Shown: positions 49,741 through 59,581, counted from the stretch's first letter. The stretch is DNA of 64,000 nt from JALYUM01 sp036688685 (GCF_036688685.1 NZ_JAQQPS010000007.1:1-64000); one strand, 5' to 3'. The notes: generated from the sequence alone by a model not told the origin. Made by a program: numbers and translations.

Positions 49741-50871
49741 AGCACGCACGCTGGTCGGAAAATAGCGCTCGCGCAGCCGCATGAAGGGCGTCTCGACCGC
49801 GTAGAACAGCACAGCGCCGGTCAGAACCGACGCAAGCAGCAGGACGCCAACCGCGATCACGCTGTCCGGCGCGTAACCGTATTGTTTCAGCACGCCCGCG
49901 CCCAGCACGCACACCTGGCGGTGCAACAAATAGATCGCATACGACCACAACGCGATGCTGGCTGCGCCGGGAATCCGAACCGCCCGCAGCAGCGACTTTT
50001 CGGACAGCGCGGCCAGGATCAGCAGGCTGAAGCCGAGCGCCAGCAGCGGGTAGCCGAACACGGTCGGCGCGCGTCCGTACCGGTCATCCAGAAACAGCCA
50101 GCTGGCCAGACCCAGCACCGCCAGGCCCAGCAGCGCGCTCAGGTTCCCCTGGCGGGTCAGCCAGGCCCATGTACGCGGATGATATTGCCGGACCAGCGCC
50201 AGCGCCACGCCAGCTAACAGTTCATCGGCGCGGCACAAGGTGGCGTAGTAGATGAACTTGAAGTAATGATTTTCGCCGTAAGGGTTGGCGTCGACGACGT
50301 CTTGCCAGAGCTGCGCGCGCCACAGCATGCCGCCCATGACCAGCAGCGCCAGCGCCACCCAGGCCAGCCGCAGCGTCCCGCGCAGCATGGGGCACAGCCA
50401 CGCAGCCAGCAAGGCGACTGCCGGCAACACCATATAAAACTGTTCTTCGATGCACAGCGACCAGGCATGCGAAAACGCGGTGCCGGGCGGCAGCCGGAAA
50501 TTGAGCGTGAAGGTGAGCAGGCGCCACAGGTCCGGCAGGGGCGCTTCGCCGCGAAAGCCGGGCAGCAGGAAATACAGCGCTACCACCACGTAGAAATTCG
50601 GCAGCGTGCGCAGTAGGCGGCGCGCATAAAAGCGCCCCAGCGACAGGCCGCGCGGGTCGGCCATTGCGGCGAAGATCTGGCGTCCGATCAGGTGGCCGGA
50701 CAGCGCGAAAAACAGGTCGACACCGGCCCAGCCCATCTGCCCGACCCAGCCGAAGGTGTGCGCGTCGCGCGTGACGAACAGCGTGTAGTGGTGCAGCACG
50801 ACCAGGGTCACGGCGAGCGCGCGCAGGGTGTCGAGGCCGGCCAGGCGGGTAGAAGGGTGAAACGTCGCCAT
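49708..50871 (-). CDS. Acyltransferase_3 family membrane protein (OafA-like)
   Basis: 387 residues, about ten membrane segments. Family motifs: LDTLRALAVTLVVLHHYTLF (the catalytic-His helix near the N-terminus), GWAGVDLFFALSGHLIG, FYARRLLRTLPNFYVVVALY and WSLCIEEQFYMVLPAVALLA with the conserved Glu pair. Such enzymes O-acetylate surface or secreted polysaccharides; the target is not inferable here. It is not related in sequence to the acyltransferase at 52015, which lies nearby. Confidence 0.88.
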   Translation of the reverse strand: MATFHPSTRLAGLDTLRALAVTLVVLHHYTLFVTRDAHTFGWVGQMGWAGVDLFFALSGHLIGRQIFAAMADPRGLSLGRFYARRLLRTLPNFYVVVALYFLLPGFRGEAPLPDLWRLLTFTLNFRLPPGTAFSHAWSLCIEEQFYMVLPAVALLAAWLCPMLRGTLRLAWVALALLVMGGMLWRAQLWQDVVDANPYGENHYFKFIYYATLCRADELLAGVALALVRQYHPRTWAWLTRQGNLSALLGLAVLGLASWLFLDDRYGRAPTVFGYPLLALGFSLLILAALSEKSLLRAVRIPGAASIALWSYAIYLLHRQVCVLGAGVLKQYGYAPDSVIAVGVLLLASVLTGAVLFYAVETPFMRLRERYFPTSVRALRLGLNDIKR

Positions 50872-50973
50872 GCAGTTTTGCGTCGAAGGAAACCCGGATC
50901 ATGCCACGCTGCCCCGCCCGCCGCCATGAATTCCCGATAAAATGGTACCACCTTGTTTATTTGGAATACAGCA

Positions 50974-51939
50974 ATGACCAGCGTCCCTGAGCTTCAGTTT
51001 AAATCCATCAACTACACCGGGCTGGGGAATGGCCCGCGCCTGATCGTCACTGGCGCCGTGCACGGCAATGAAACCTGCGGCACCAAGGGGATCCTGCGCG
51101 TGATGGCCGAACTCGACAGTGGCGCCCTGCTGATCAGGAGCGGCAGCGTCACCTTCGTCCCCATCGTCAACCCGCTGGCCTATCAGAAACAGCAGCGATC
51201 GGGTGATCGCAACCTGAACCGCAACCTGTTCCCGAATCCCGATCCGCAGGATTTCGAAGACCGTATTGCCAACTGGCTGTGCCCCCTGCTGGGCCAGCAC
51301 GATGTGCTGCTCGACCTGCACTCGTTCAATGCTGCCAGCGAACCGTTCGTCATGGTCGGCCCACAAAACAATGAAGGCAGCTTGCAGCCGTTCGGCCATG
51401 CCGCCAAGGAACGCGCGCTGGCGCGCCGGCTGGGCGTGCGCAGGTTTGTCGACGGCTGGCTGGCCACCTACGGCGAGGGCGTGCAGCGCCGCAGCCGTGG
51501 CGACGCCGCTGCACTCGAGACCAATTTGCGCTACGGCGTCGGGACCACCGAATTCATGCGCAGCACTGGCGGCTACGCGCTCACGCTCGAATGCGGTCAG
51601 CACGCCGACCCGGCTGCACCGGATGTCGCCTACCGCGCCATTCTGAATGCCCTCGCGCACCTGGAACTGATCGATGCGCCCCGCCCGGAGCCGATCGCGC
51701 TCGATGACATGGACGCACTGTCGATGGTCGTGGTGTACGATAAACTCGAAGCCGGCGACCGTTTCACGCGCACCTGGTCGAGCTTTGACCCGGTCGCTGA
51801 AGGTGAGCAGATCGGTGTGCGCGCCGACGGCACGCCGGTACTAGCGGCATTCGCTGGCCGCATCCTGTTCCCGGACGTGAACGCCCAGCCCAACCACGAG
51901 TGGTATTACCTCGCGCGCCCGAACGGCAACTTCGTTTGA
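50974..51939 (+). CDS. Succinylglutamate desuccinylase/aspartoacylase-like M14 hydrolase
   Basis: 321 residues from the ATG at 50974 (a TTG 21 bases upstream is less likely). The zinc site is visible: GAVHGNETCG (His and Glu ligands) and LDLHSF (second His). The substrate-binding LNRNLF motif and the C-terminal GYALTLECGQH region with the catalytic Glu match the AstE/AspA (DUF2817-like) carboxypeptidase group. Without ast genes nearby, arginine catabolism is not implied; the deacylated substrate is unknown. Confidence 0.85.
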   Translation: MTSVPELQFKSINYTGLGNGPRLIVTGAVHGNETCGTKGILRVMAELDSGALLIRSGSVTFVPIVNPLAYQKQQRSGDRNLNRNLFPNPDPQDFEDRIANWLCPLLGQHDVLLDLHSFNAASEPFVMVGPQNNEGSLQPFGHAAKERALARRLGVRRFVDGWLATYGEGVQRRSRGDAAALETNLRYGVGTTEFMRSTGGYALTLECGQHADPAAPDVAYRAILNALAHLELIDAPRPEPIALDDMDALSMVVVYDKLEAGDRFTRTWSSFDPVAEGEQIGVRADGTPVLAAFAGRILFPDVNAQPNHEWYYLARPNGNFV

Positions 51940-52014
51940 TGAAGGCGCCTGCGTGCAGGCCAGCGACGCCCCGCAGCGGGGATGGTAATCGTTTAAACGC
52001 TGAACCGCGCCCGC

Positions 52015-53115
52015 TCAGCGCGGCGCCATACGCCGTTCCATCGCCACTGGCCACATGCCCGGCAGAGCGGGGGCGACACGGCGCTCAACCCGGACTGTCG
52101 TCTTGCTGCGCCCGCCGATGGCAAGCGAGAATGGGCCGGGCATGACCCGCATCGCCATTTTGTAGAGTGCGATTAAGATTGCCACGACGACGAATGGCAT
52201 CACGACCGTGAATACAGGAACCGGAACCGGCGCGCCTGCCAATTTGTTCAATTTCCACAGGCCGAACAGTAAGGGGGCGTGAGAAATGAAGATAAAAAAG
52301 CTGTAGCGGCTCTGTTTTACAGCCCATTGACCGAAGCTGGTTTCGACCAGCACGGCGCTGATCGGCCAGATCAAGAATGGCGCCACCAGACGCAGGACGA
52401 GGATACTACCGTCACCAAACCACACTGCGTACATACATAACGCAACGAATGCTGCAAATGCGGGATAAGCGTATCGATCGATCGCGCGGAGATTAGATTG
52501 ATGCAATGCAATTATTCCGCCCGCATAAAACATGACCGGCATATCGCCGCGCAAAATCAATAAGCCGTCCAGGTCGGACAAGAAGAATACCGCAACGGCG
52601 GCCAGTCCGACAAAAGGTGTGCGGCGCAAAACCCATCCGAACAGTGGCGTCAATAGAATGAGCACCATCAAGTCGCGCAGGAAATACAGCGGAAGATTGA
52701 TCGGATAGCCAAATATGCCAAACATGGAAGTCAGCCAGGCGCGCGCATCCTGCATGGCGGCGCGGTCATAAACAATCGACGCGCCAAAAAAACGATCAGC
52801 CAGGACATCGATCAACAGCATACCCAGGTTAAAGATCAGGAAGGGCAACAGCAGCGTGCGGGCTTTTTTGGCAATCAGCTTGCGAAAATTAGTATCCAGG
52901 CCAGATTTGAACAGGCAATAACCTGAAATAAGCGTCAACACGGGCACCGTGGCGCGGAAAAAACCATTCTGGAAAAATGCGACCAACAGCGGAAACCATT
53001 CATTTGGCACCGCGCCATATGGCGCGTACGGTGGCGTATGTACCACGACGACTCCGAAAATCATCAGGAATCGAAGCATATTGATTCGCTGACTGACCGC
53101 ACCTTGAATTGCCAC
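52015..53115 (-). CDS. Acyltransferase family membrane protein
   Basis: 366 residues from a GTG at 53115 with AAGGAAA six bases upstream. About ten membrane segments; RINMLRFLMIFGVVVVHTPP is the first helix of the acyltransferase_3 superfamily with a His near its end, followed by FFRATVPVLTLISGYCLFKS. This is the OpgC/wall-modifying type, acting on cell-surface glycans. Base composition is lower in GC than in the neighbours, typical of horizontally shuffled surface-modification genes. It stands alone. Confidence 0.8.
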   Translation of the reverse strand: MAIQGAVSQRINMLRFLMIFGVVVVHTPPYAPYGAVPNEWFPLLVAFFQNGFFRATVPVLTLISGYCLFKSGLDTNFRKLIAKKARTLLLPFLIFNLGMLLIDVLADRFFGASIVYDRAAMQDARAWLTSMFGIFGYPINLPLYFLRDLMVLILLTPLFGWVLRRTPFVGLAAVAVFFLSDLDGLLILRGDMPVMFYAGGIIALHQSNLRAIDRYAYPAFAAFVALCMYAVWFGDGSILVLRLVAPFLIWPISAVLVETSFGQWAVKQSRYSFFIFISHAPLLFGLWKLNKLAGAPVPVPVFTVVMPFVVVAILIALYKMAMRVMPGPFSLAIGGRSKTTVRVERRVAPALPGMWPVAMERRMAPR

Positions 53116-53663
53116 GCGATTTCCTTTGTAATTACATGCTGAATCTGAGATGGGATCAGAAAGATACCACGAAATTCACATAGTTGCCCAAATAATATTA
53201 TGGTTTTTTCTAGGTAATTTTTTACGAGCCGGTTTACGATTGCCGTTTCTGAAGACCGCTTCCGAGACACGCCCCCCGCCCGTATTGACGGCTGAGAAAC
53301 CAGTGCCAATGGATGAGTAATGCTGCTGTGCAAGATGTGTACATTATAATATTAATTTACGCATGTCCAGCGTAGCTCTATTGAATCAGTATAAAAGTGT
53401 GTCCTGTTGAACAAGCGGCGCACGCCAGTTCAGCCATGTCAGCAGTTTTTCTGTCGCGTGTTCTTGTGCGGGTTTTGACACGGGGTTCGTGGTTTCAAGA
53501 GGCTTTCACGATATGCAACCGGGCGCCCGGCGATCAAGTCGAGCAAATGCCTGAGCCGAATTGCCGATCGGGTATCATCAGCGCCACCTATCGCTTTCTG
53601 GTGCAATCATTGATTGCCGCCGTGGCGCTGAAACCCGCATCGATCAAGAGTCTGGAGCAAAAA
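53116..53663. other. Gene-free AT-richer stretch
   Basis: 548 bases between divergent genes. A perfect TATAAT sits at 53345-53350 within an AT-rich block, without a convincing -35; it may start a leader of xthA or be chance. Upstream extension of the xthA frame is possible but encodes no recognisable protein. No RNA gene is seen. Confidence 0.4.
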
Positions 53664-54452
53664 ATGAAGATTGCCACCTTTAACATCAACGGCATTGGCA
53701 GCCGCCTGCCGGCCCTGCTCCAATGGTTGGAAGAAACCCAGCCGGATGTCGCCTGCCTGCAGGAACTGAAAGCCCCGACCGAGAAATTCCCAGAGCAAGC
53801 GCTGCGCGATATCGGCTATCACGCGATCTGGCAGGGCCAAAAAAGCTGGAATGGTGTGGCGATCCTGGCACGCGGCGTGCAGCCGCAGGAAGTGCAACGT
53901 GGCTTGCCGGGTGACACCAGCGACGAGCAAAGCCGCTACCTGGAAGCGGCTGTCAACGGCGTGCTGATCGCATGCCTGTACCTGCCCAACGGCAACCCTG
54001 CGCCCGGCCCCAAGTTCGACTACAAACTGGCCTGGATGGAGCGCTTCATCGAGCGCGCCGCCGGCCTGTACGCCAGCGGCGCGCCGGTGGTGCTGGCCGG
54101 CGACTACAACGTCATTCCGACCCCTGACGACGTCTACAAACCCGAACGCTGGCTGACAGACGCCCTGTTTCGCCCCGAAACCCGGGCCGCATTCGAGCGC
54201 CTGATGGCGCAGGGCTGGCTCGATGCGCTGCGTCACATGCATCCGGACGAAACGATCTACACCTTCTTCGACTATTTCCGCGAAGCCTACAAGCGCAACG
54301 CCGGCCTGCGCATCGACCATTTATTACTCAGTCCGGCCGTCGCCCGGGGTCTCGTTGCAGCGCAAGTCGACCACGATGTGCGCGGCCGCGAGAAGCCGAG
54401 CGACCACGCGCCGACCTGGATCGAACTGGATATGACGAAAGTGCACGGTTAG
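53664..54452 (+). CDS. xthA: Exodeoxyribonuclease III
   Basis: 262 residues from the ATG at 53664 (GGAG upstream); a much longer open frame exists upstream but the enzyme starts here (MKIATFNINGIGSRLPALLQ). Exonuclease III motifs: metal-binding NGIGSR and QELKAPTEKFP, AGDYNVIPTPDD, IDHLLLSP and the catalytic His in SDHAPTW. It is an apurinic/apyrimidinic endonuclease and 3'-5' exonuclease of base-excision repair. Length is normal. Confidence 0.93.
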   Translation: MKIATFNINGIGSRLPALLQWLEETQPDVACLQELKAPTEKFPEQALRDIGYHAIWQGQKSWNGVAILARGVQPQEVQRGLPGDTSDEQSRYLEAAVNGVLIACLYLPNGNPAPGPKFDYKLAWMERFIERAAGLYASGAPVVLAGDYNVIPTPDDVYKPERWLTDALFRPETRAAFERLMAQGWLDALRHMHPDETIYTFFDYFREAYKRNAGLRIDHLLLSPAVARGLVAAQVDHDVRGREKPSDHAPTWIELDMTKVHG

Positions 54453-54599
54453 CGCGAGGACGGATAGACAACCGGGTTCGTCACGCTGCGCACCTGTTTT
54501 TTTGGTTACCTTACATGATGGGCGCCTGAATTTTCCGCGCACTGCGGTGCACTGCGGAATTGATAATAAATTGCCATTCGGCTACACTGCCGCCCAGCC

Positions 54600-54950
54600 A
54601 TGACATCCCTTACTGCCCCACACATCCTGCCCCGCCCTGCCGCTCCCTGCGGCCGGCCGGCGTGGGCGGCGTGGCTGGCACGGCTGCTCGCCATCGTCCT
54701 GCTGGTGCAGCTGTTCGCACTGACGCAGCATGACCACCCCGTCTCGTCCAAATCGCAGCACTGCGCTGCCTGCGCACTGCATGCGCAGCCGCATGCCGGG
54801 CCGCCCCAGGCGCTGCCGGCGCCTGCGCCATTCAGCTGGACGCTATTACACGCCGCGTTGCAGGTTCCCCCTCTCGCAGCGCCGGCCCGTGCGGCGGCCT
54901 GGCTGCTGCCGCCCGCACACGCCCCGCCCGCTTTCCTGCCGCTAGCCTGA
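54600..54950 (+). CDS. Small DUF2946-like membrane protein
   Basis: 116 residues: a Pro-rich start, one membrane segment (AWLARLLAIVLLVQLFALTQ), then a short Cys/His motif (HDHPVSSKSQHCAACALHAQ) and a Pro/Ala-rich tail. The helix followed by an H...CxxC..H cluster resembles DUF2946 proteins, which usually sit next to TonB-dependent receptors, as here (95 bases to the receptor start). The Cys/His cluster hints at metal handling. Identification is moderate. Confidence 0.5.
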   Translation: MTSLTAPHILPRPAAPCGRPAWAAWLARLLAIVLLVQLFALTQHDHPVSSKSQHCAACALHAQPHAGPPQALPAPAPFSWTLLHAALQVPPLAAPARAAAWLLPPAHAPPAFLPLA

Positions 54951-55044
54951 TCTGGCGCGCGCCCCGGTGCGCGCCATCCCTCTCATTTTGCGGAACTTGC
55001 ACGCAGGCCTGGCTTCGTGCTGTCCGCTAGCGCAGGAAACATGT

Positions 55045-57117
55045 ATGCACCACTTCTCCCTCCGTTGCCTGGCGTATCTCGCCGGCAGCATGCCGCTCAT
55101 CGCCCTGGCCGATCCGGCCACCGACACCGTCATCGTCACTGGTGAACGCGCGGCCTACCGCAACCTGTCCGTGGCCGGCGCCACCAAGACCGACAGCTTG
55201 CCGCGCGACTTGCCGCAAAGCGTACGCACCCTCAACGCCGACCTGTTGCAAGACGCCGGCGTCAGCTCGCTGTCCGGCGCCCTCGAACTCACCAGCGGCA
55301 TCAGCCGCCAGAGCGACCTGGGTGGCCTGTGGGACAGCTACGCCATGCGCGGCTTCACGGGCGACCCGAATTTCGGGTCCGACTATATGGTCAACGGCTT
55401 TTCCGCCAGCCGTGGCTATAACGGCCTGCGCGACGTCGCCGGCACCCAGGCGATCGAAGTGCTGAAGGGCCCGAGTTCGGCCTTGTACGGGCGGGGCGAA
55501 CCGGGCGGCACCGTCAACATCCTCACCAAAAAGCCGCGCTTCAAGCCGGACGCCACGCTCGAGCTGTCCATCGGCAGCCATGCAAGCAAGCGCGGCGCCA
55601 TCGACGTGACGGGGCCCTTGTCCGAGACCGTCGCTTACCGTCTGAACGCCGCGCACCAGGCCGGCGGGTCGTTCCGCGACACGGCCCACACCAGCCGCGA
55701 TTACCTGGCGCCCTCCTTCGTCTGGCTGGCCGGGCGCGATACCACCGTGTCGTATGAAATCGAGGCCACGCGCCAGCGTGCGCCGTTCGACCGCGGCATA
55801 CCGGCCATCGGGGGCATCCTCGGCGCGGTGCCGGTCGAGCGCTTCCTTGGCGAGCCCGGCGACGGCCGCAGCACCGTCCAGTCGCTTGGCCAGCAACTGT
55901 TCGTCCAGCACGTCCTGGCCGAGGGCTGGTCGCTGCAAGGCGGCGCCGCGTATCGCAACAGTGCCCTGCAAGGTTTTTCGAGCGATGCAAACGACTTGCT
56001 GGCCGATGGCCACACGCTGCGCCGCCAGCGCCGCTACCGCGACTGGTCCGCACTGGACCGCTCGGCACGCATCGAACTGCTCGGCAGCGCCAGCCTGCTC
56101 GGCATGCGTCATGCCTTCCTGGCCGGCGTCGAGGGCTACCGTTTCGACGACTACCGCGTGCAACTGCGTCGCAATCCCTCGGCCGCCAACCCGTACGCGA
56201 TCGATGTGTTCAACCCCGTCTACGGCGCCGTGGCCGCGCCGCTGACGCTGTCGATCGACACGCTCGAGCACCAGCGTGCCAGCGGCCTGTATCTGCAGGA
56301 TCAGCTCGACCTGGCGCCACGCTGGAAGGCACTGCTCGGGGTGCGCGCCGACCAATATCATCAAACCGTCATCAATCGTCGCACGGCGGCCGTCAACCAG
56401 CAGGATCTGAGCGCCGTCAGCCCGCGCGCCGGGCTGGTGTACCAGCCGAGCGGCGCCGTGGCGCTGTACGCCAGCGTCGCGCGCGGGTTCCGGCCGAACA
56501 GCGGGATCGCGATCGACAACAGCGCCTTCCCGGCCGAACAAAGCCGCTCGCACGAACTGGGCGTCAAGGTCGACACGCCAGCTGGCCTGGCCGGCACGCT
56601 CGCGGTGTACCGGATCGACAAGGACAATGTGCTCACACCCAACCCCGCCAACACCGATTTCTCGATGCCTGCGGGCGCCGTCGCCAGCAAGGGTGTGGAA
56701 TTCGATGTGGCCGGCCAGTTGCGCAAAGGACTCAAGCTGTCGGCCGCGTACGCCTATACAGACGCGCGCGTGACGCATGGCGACAATACCATCCGCACCG
56801 GCAGCCGGTTTCCGAACGTGCCGCGCCACAGTGCCAACTTGCTGCTGGTGGCCAGCAGCGCCAATGCGTCCTTCGGCGGCGGTCTGGCGTACCTGGGCGC
56901 GCGTTTCGGCAATGTGGCCGCGTCAAGCGACTTCCGCCTGCCCGGCTACACCACGGCGCGCCTGCTGGCCAGCTATGCAGCAGGCCCGCACTGGCGGGTG
57001 TCCGCCCACATCGAGAACCTGTTCGACCGGCGCTACTATGCCAGCGCCTACAGCCCGCTGTGGGTGGCGCCCGGGACCACCCGCAGCATGAACGCAACCT
57101 TGTCCTACCGTTTTTAA
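55045..57117 (+). CDS. TonB-dependent siderophore receptor
   Basis: 690 residues from the ATG at 55045, preceded by AGGAA, with a signal peptide (MHHFSLRCLAYLAGSMPLIA, cleavage near ALA|D). A short start of the mature protein (DTVIVTGERAAY) is a TonB-box-like element, then the plug (about 35-165: TKTDSLPRDLPQSVRTLNAD, GLRDVAGTQAIEVLKGPSSA, LYGRGEPGGTVNILTKKP) and a 22-strand barrel ending in the outer-membrane Phe (LSYRF). The plug motifs are those of siderophore-type receptors. There is no adjacent siderophore biosynthesis gene, so the ligand is likely a xenosiderophore or other metal chelate. Confidence 0.92.
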   Translation: MHHFSLRCLAYLAGSMPLIALADPATDTVIVTGERAAYRNLSVAGATKTDSLPRDLPQSVRTLNADLLQDAGVSSLSGALELTSGISRQSDLGGLWDSYAMRGFTGDPNFGSDYMVNGFSASRGYNGLRDVAGTQAIEVLKGPSSALYGRGEPGGTVNILTKKPRFKPDATLELSIGSHASKRGAIDVTGPLSETVAYRLNAAHQAGGSFRDTAHTSRDYLAPSFVWLAGRDTTVSYEIEATRQRAPFDRGIPAIGGILGAVPVERFLGEPGDGRSTVQSLGQQLFVQHVLAEGWSLQGGAAYRNSALQGFSSDANDLLADGHTLRRQRRYRDWSALDRSARIELLGSASLLGMRHAFLAGVEGYRFDDYRVQLRRNPSAANPYAIDVFNPVYGAVAAPLTLSIDTLEHQRASGLYLQDQLDLAPRWKALLGVRADQYHQTVINRRTAAVNQQDLSAVSPRAGLVYQPSGAVALYASVARGFRPNSGIAIDNSAFPAEQSRSHELGVKVDTPAGLAGTLAVYRIDKDNVLTPNPANTDFSMPAGAVASKGVEFDVAGQLRKGLKLSAAYAYTDARVTHGDNTIRTGSRFPNVPRHSANLLLVASSANASFGGGLAYLGARFGNVAASSDFRLPGYTTARLLASYAAGPHWRVSAHIENLFDRRYYASAYSPLWVAPGTTRSMNATLSYRF

Positions 57118-57127
57118 GGCGCCATCG

Positions 57128-58252
57128 ATGACAAACCAACGTATCGCCTCAATCGACGTCGCACGCGGCCTGGTCATGCTCCTGATGACGGTCGACCATG
57201 TACGCGAGACTTTTTTCATGCAGCACCAGGTGAGCGACCCGATGGACCTCGCCGCCACCAGCCCGGCGCTGTTTTTTACGCGCCTGAGCGCGCACTTCTG
57301 CGCACCGATGTTCGTGTTCCTGACCGGGCTGTCGGCCTGGCTGTACGCCAATCCGGCCAGCGGCCCGCGCGACCCGACCAGCTTCCTGGTCAAACGCGGC
57401 CTGCTGCTGGTCACCATGGAGATCGTGGTGGTCAACTTCGCCTGGAGCGGCAGCTTCACGCCCGCAATACTGTATCTGCAGGTGATCTGGGCGATCGGGC
57501 TGGCGATGCTGACGCTGGCACTGCTGCAGCGCCTGCGTCTGGCCGTGCTGGCGGCACTCGGCGTGCTCATCGTGGGCGGGCACAATGCGCTCGCCGGTGT
57601 CGCGTTTGAGCCGGGCAGCGTGGCGGCAAGCGTGTGGACCATCCTGGAACAGCGCGGCTACCTGCTGGAAACGCCGCTACGGGTGAAAGTCAGCTATCCG
57701 GTGCTGGCATGGATCGGTGTGATCCTGCTCGGCTATGCGTGCGGGCCGCTGTTCGCGCGCGCTGCGGCACCACTGCGGCGCCGGCGTTGTCTGATGCTGG
57801 GCGGGAGCTTGTGCCTGGCGCTGCTGGTGCTGCTGCGCACCGTCAACGCGTATGGCGAGCCGGTGCCGTGGACGGTGCAGGCCGATGCGCTGCATAAGGT
57901 GATGGCCTTCGTGAACTTCACCAAATATCCGCCGTCGCTGGACTTTTTGCTGCTGACCCTGGGCTGCGGGGTGCTGGTGCTGGCCTGGCTCGACGCGCGC
58001 GATACAGCCTTCACGCGCATCGCCGCCGTGTTTGGCGGGGCGCCGCTGTTTTACTACCTGCTGCATTTATACGTGCTGCTGGGGCTGGGACGGATGGCGG
58101 CGGCGGCAAGCGGGGTGAGCCGGGCCGACGTGACCGCGGTGTGGCAGATCTGGGCGATTGCGGCAGCGCTGGTGGCGGCGCTGTACTGGCCCACGCGCCG
58201 GTTTGGCCAGTACAAGCGCACCAGCCACAGGGCGTGGGTGAAGTACCTGTAG
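57128..58252 (+). CDS. DUF1624 (heparan-alpha-glucosaminide acetyltransferase-like) membrane protein
   Basis: 374 residues, ten or so membrane segments. RIASIDVARGLVMLLMTVDH at the N-terminus is the DUF1624/YeiB-like signature with the DVARG and DHVR motifs; the catalytic-type His follows. C-terminal GGAPLFYYLLHLYVLLGLGR is also typical. Family members transfer acyl groups across the membrane. It starts 10 bases after the TonB receptor and is probably in the same operon, but the functional link is unknown. Confidence 0.8.
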   Translation: MTNQRIASIDVARGLVMLLMTVDHVRETFFMQHQVSDPMDLAATSPALFFTRLSAHFCAPMFVFLTGLSAWLYANPASGPRDPTSFLVKRGLLLVTMEIVVVNFAWSGSFTPAILYLQVIWAIGLAMLTLALLQRLRLAVLAALGVLIVGGHNALAGVAFEPGSVAASVWTILEQRGYLLETPLRVKVSYPVLAWIGVILLGYACGPLFARAAAPLRRRRCLMLGGSLCLALLVLLRTVNAYGEPVPWTVQADALHKVMAFVNFTKYPPSLDFLLLTLGCGVLVLAWLDARDTAFTRIAAVFGGAPLFYYLLHLYVLLGLGRMAAAASGVSRADVTAVWQIWAIAAALVAALYWPTRRFGQYKRTSHRAWVKYL

Positions 58253-58284
58253 CGCCGGGCAGCCAGGCGCGCGAGGATCGGTGA

Positions 58285-59064
58285 TCAGGAATCGCGCGCC
58301 ATCTGGTGCTCAACCAGAGTACGCGTGATGGTGCCGCTGGCAGCAAGTTCACGCGCCGCCAGGTCGCGCAAGGCGTCATGTTGCAGCCCGTCGAGCAGCG
58401 CCGCACGCAATTGCCTGGCCTCGGCGGCTCGCCCAAGCCCCTCGAGTACCGCCATGCCAATCGCAACCTCGCCGACCAGTCCGCTCAGGCTGGCAGCCAG
58501 GCGCGGCGCTTCGTGCGCGCCGGGATACAGCGGCATCGTACGCGCATCGAAATTGATCGCGTCAAGGTAACGCAGCGGCGCGCCGCGATAACGGTCAGCC
58601 AGCGCAAACCTGCCGGTCGCCACCAGCGCCGGCAGGGCCGCACCGGCATAGGTTTCAGCCAGCGCGGGTTGGTCCGCGTCCAGGCGTTGAAACAAGGTGG
58701 CGGTTGAGGCAGGCTCGTCGATCATCCGGTTGATGTCGACGACAATCGCAAAACGCGTCGTTTGCCTCGTGCGGCCCTCGTCGAAAATGGGTTCGCCAGG
58801 CGGGCCGAAAAAAAGGTCGCCGGCAAGCAGTTGCCGGATCTGCGCCTCGCGCAAGGTCTGCAAGGCGGCGCGCGCAGGCGGGTAGGCCGCCACCAGCATT
58901 TGCCAGCCGAACATCGTGATGAACAGGCGCGAGCGACCAGAAACCGTGGCGCACGCCTCTTCCGCGAACAATTGCTTCAGCAGGGACAGCGCTTCGGCGA
59001 AACGGCCGTCCGCGTGGGCGGCCAGCGCGGCGGTGACGAGTGGATCGCGATCGGGCATGGGCAT
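58285..59064 (-). CDS. Hypothetical helical-repeat (TPR-like) protein
   Basis: 259 residues, soluble. Ala/Leu-rich helical pairs (LVTAALAAHADGRFAEALSL, GEVAIGMAVLEGLGRAAEAR) resemble degenerate TPR or similar alpha-alpha repeats. The middle has a more ordered part (GRTRQTTRFAIVVDINRMID). No catalytic motif is visible and the family was not recognised. Confidence 0.6.
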   Translation of the reverse strand: MPMPDRDPLVTAALAAHADGRFAEALSLLKQLFAEEACATVSGRSRLFITMFGWQMLVAAYPPARAALQTLREAQIRQLLAGDLFFGPPGEPIFDEGRTRQTTRFAIVVDINRMIDEPASTATLFQRLDADQPALAETYAGAALPALVATGRFALADRYRGAPLRYLDAINFDARTMPLYPGAHEAPRLAASLSGLVGEVAIGMAVLEGLGRAAEARQLRAALLDGLQHDALRDLAARELAASGTITRTLVEHQMARDS

Positions 59065-59106
59065 CCTCCGGTAAAGCGCAAGTGTAGATCGGGCCGCGCC
59101 GCGCGC

Positions 59107-59427
59107 TCAGTGCGGCGTCAGGATCTTCAGGCCGATAATGCCGACCACGATGAGTCCGATGGCGCCCAGTCGCAGGGCCCCGGCCGGTTCGCCCAGCATC
59201 AGCATGCCGGCGATCGCCACGCCGACCGTGCCGATGCCGGTCCAGACGGCATATGCCGTCCCCAGCGGCAGGTCGCGCAGGGCCAGCCCCAGCATCCCGA
59301 CGCTGCCTAACATGGCCAGCAAGGTAAACAGCGACGGAATCAGGCGCGTAAAACCCGCGGTGTATTTCAGGCCCACGGCCCAGCCGACTTCCAGCAACCC
59401 CGCCAGAACCAGGTAAATCCAGCTCAT
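59107..59427 (-). CDS. sugE: SMR quaternary ammonium efflux transporter
   Basis: 106 residues from the ATG at 59427 with GGAG upstream, four membrane helices. Small multidrug resistance family, SugE (Gdx) subtype: WIYLVLAGLLEVGWAVGLKY carries the essential membrane Glu, and TAYAVWTGIGTVGVAIAGML the conserved helix 3. Gdx proteins export guanidinium; members of the family also extrude quaternary ammonium compounds. No riboswitch typical of guanidine control was evident upstream. Confidence 0.9.
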   Translation of the reverse strand: MSWIYLVLAGLLEVGWAVGLKYTAGFTRLIPSLFTLLAMLGSVGMLGLALRDLPLGTAYAVWTGIGTVGVAIAGMLMLGEPAGALRLGAIGLIVVGIIGLKILTPH

Positions 59428-59458
59428 GCAAACTCCGACAGAAAATGAATGATGCCCC

Positions 59459-59464
59459 AGTATA
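59459..59464 (-). promoter_or_regulatory. Candidate extended -10 element for sugE
   Basis: Minus-strand TGTTATACT (extended TGnTATACT) lies about 32 bases before the sugE ATG. The -35 is poor, as is common with extended -10 promoters. Confidence 0.4.
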
Positions 59465-59581
59465 ACATTAGTGTTTTTCAGCCTTTCAGCAGAGTTGGCG
59501 CAGATACCGTAGCATCGTGTGCAGCGGGCCAATGCCAGCGCCCGCATCCATCCAACCGCACCAGCCAAAGAACCAAACCAC

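Noticed and set aside
53397..53663. Upstream extension of xthA by about 89 codons
   Set aside because: Exonuclease III homologues begin at MKIATFN; the extension has no domain and the internal start has a ribosome site.
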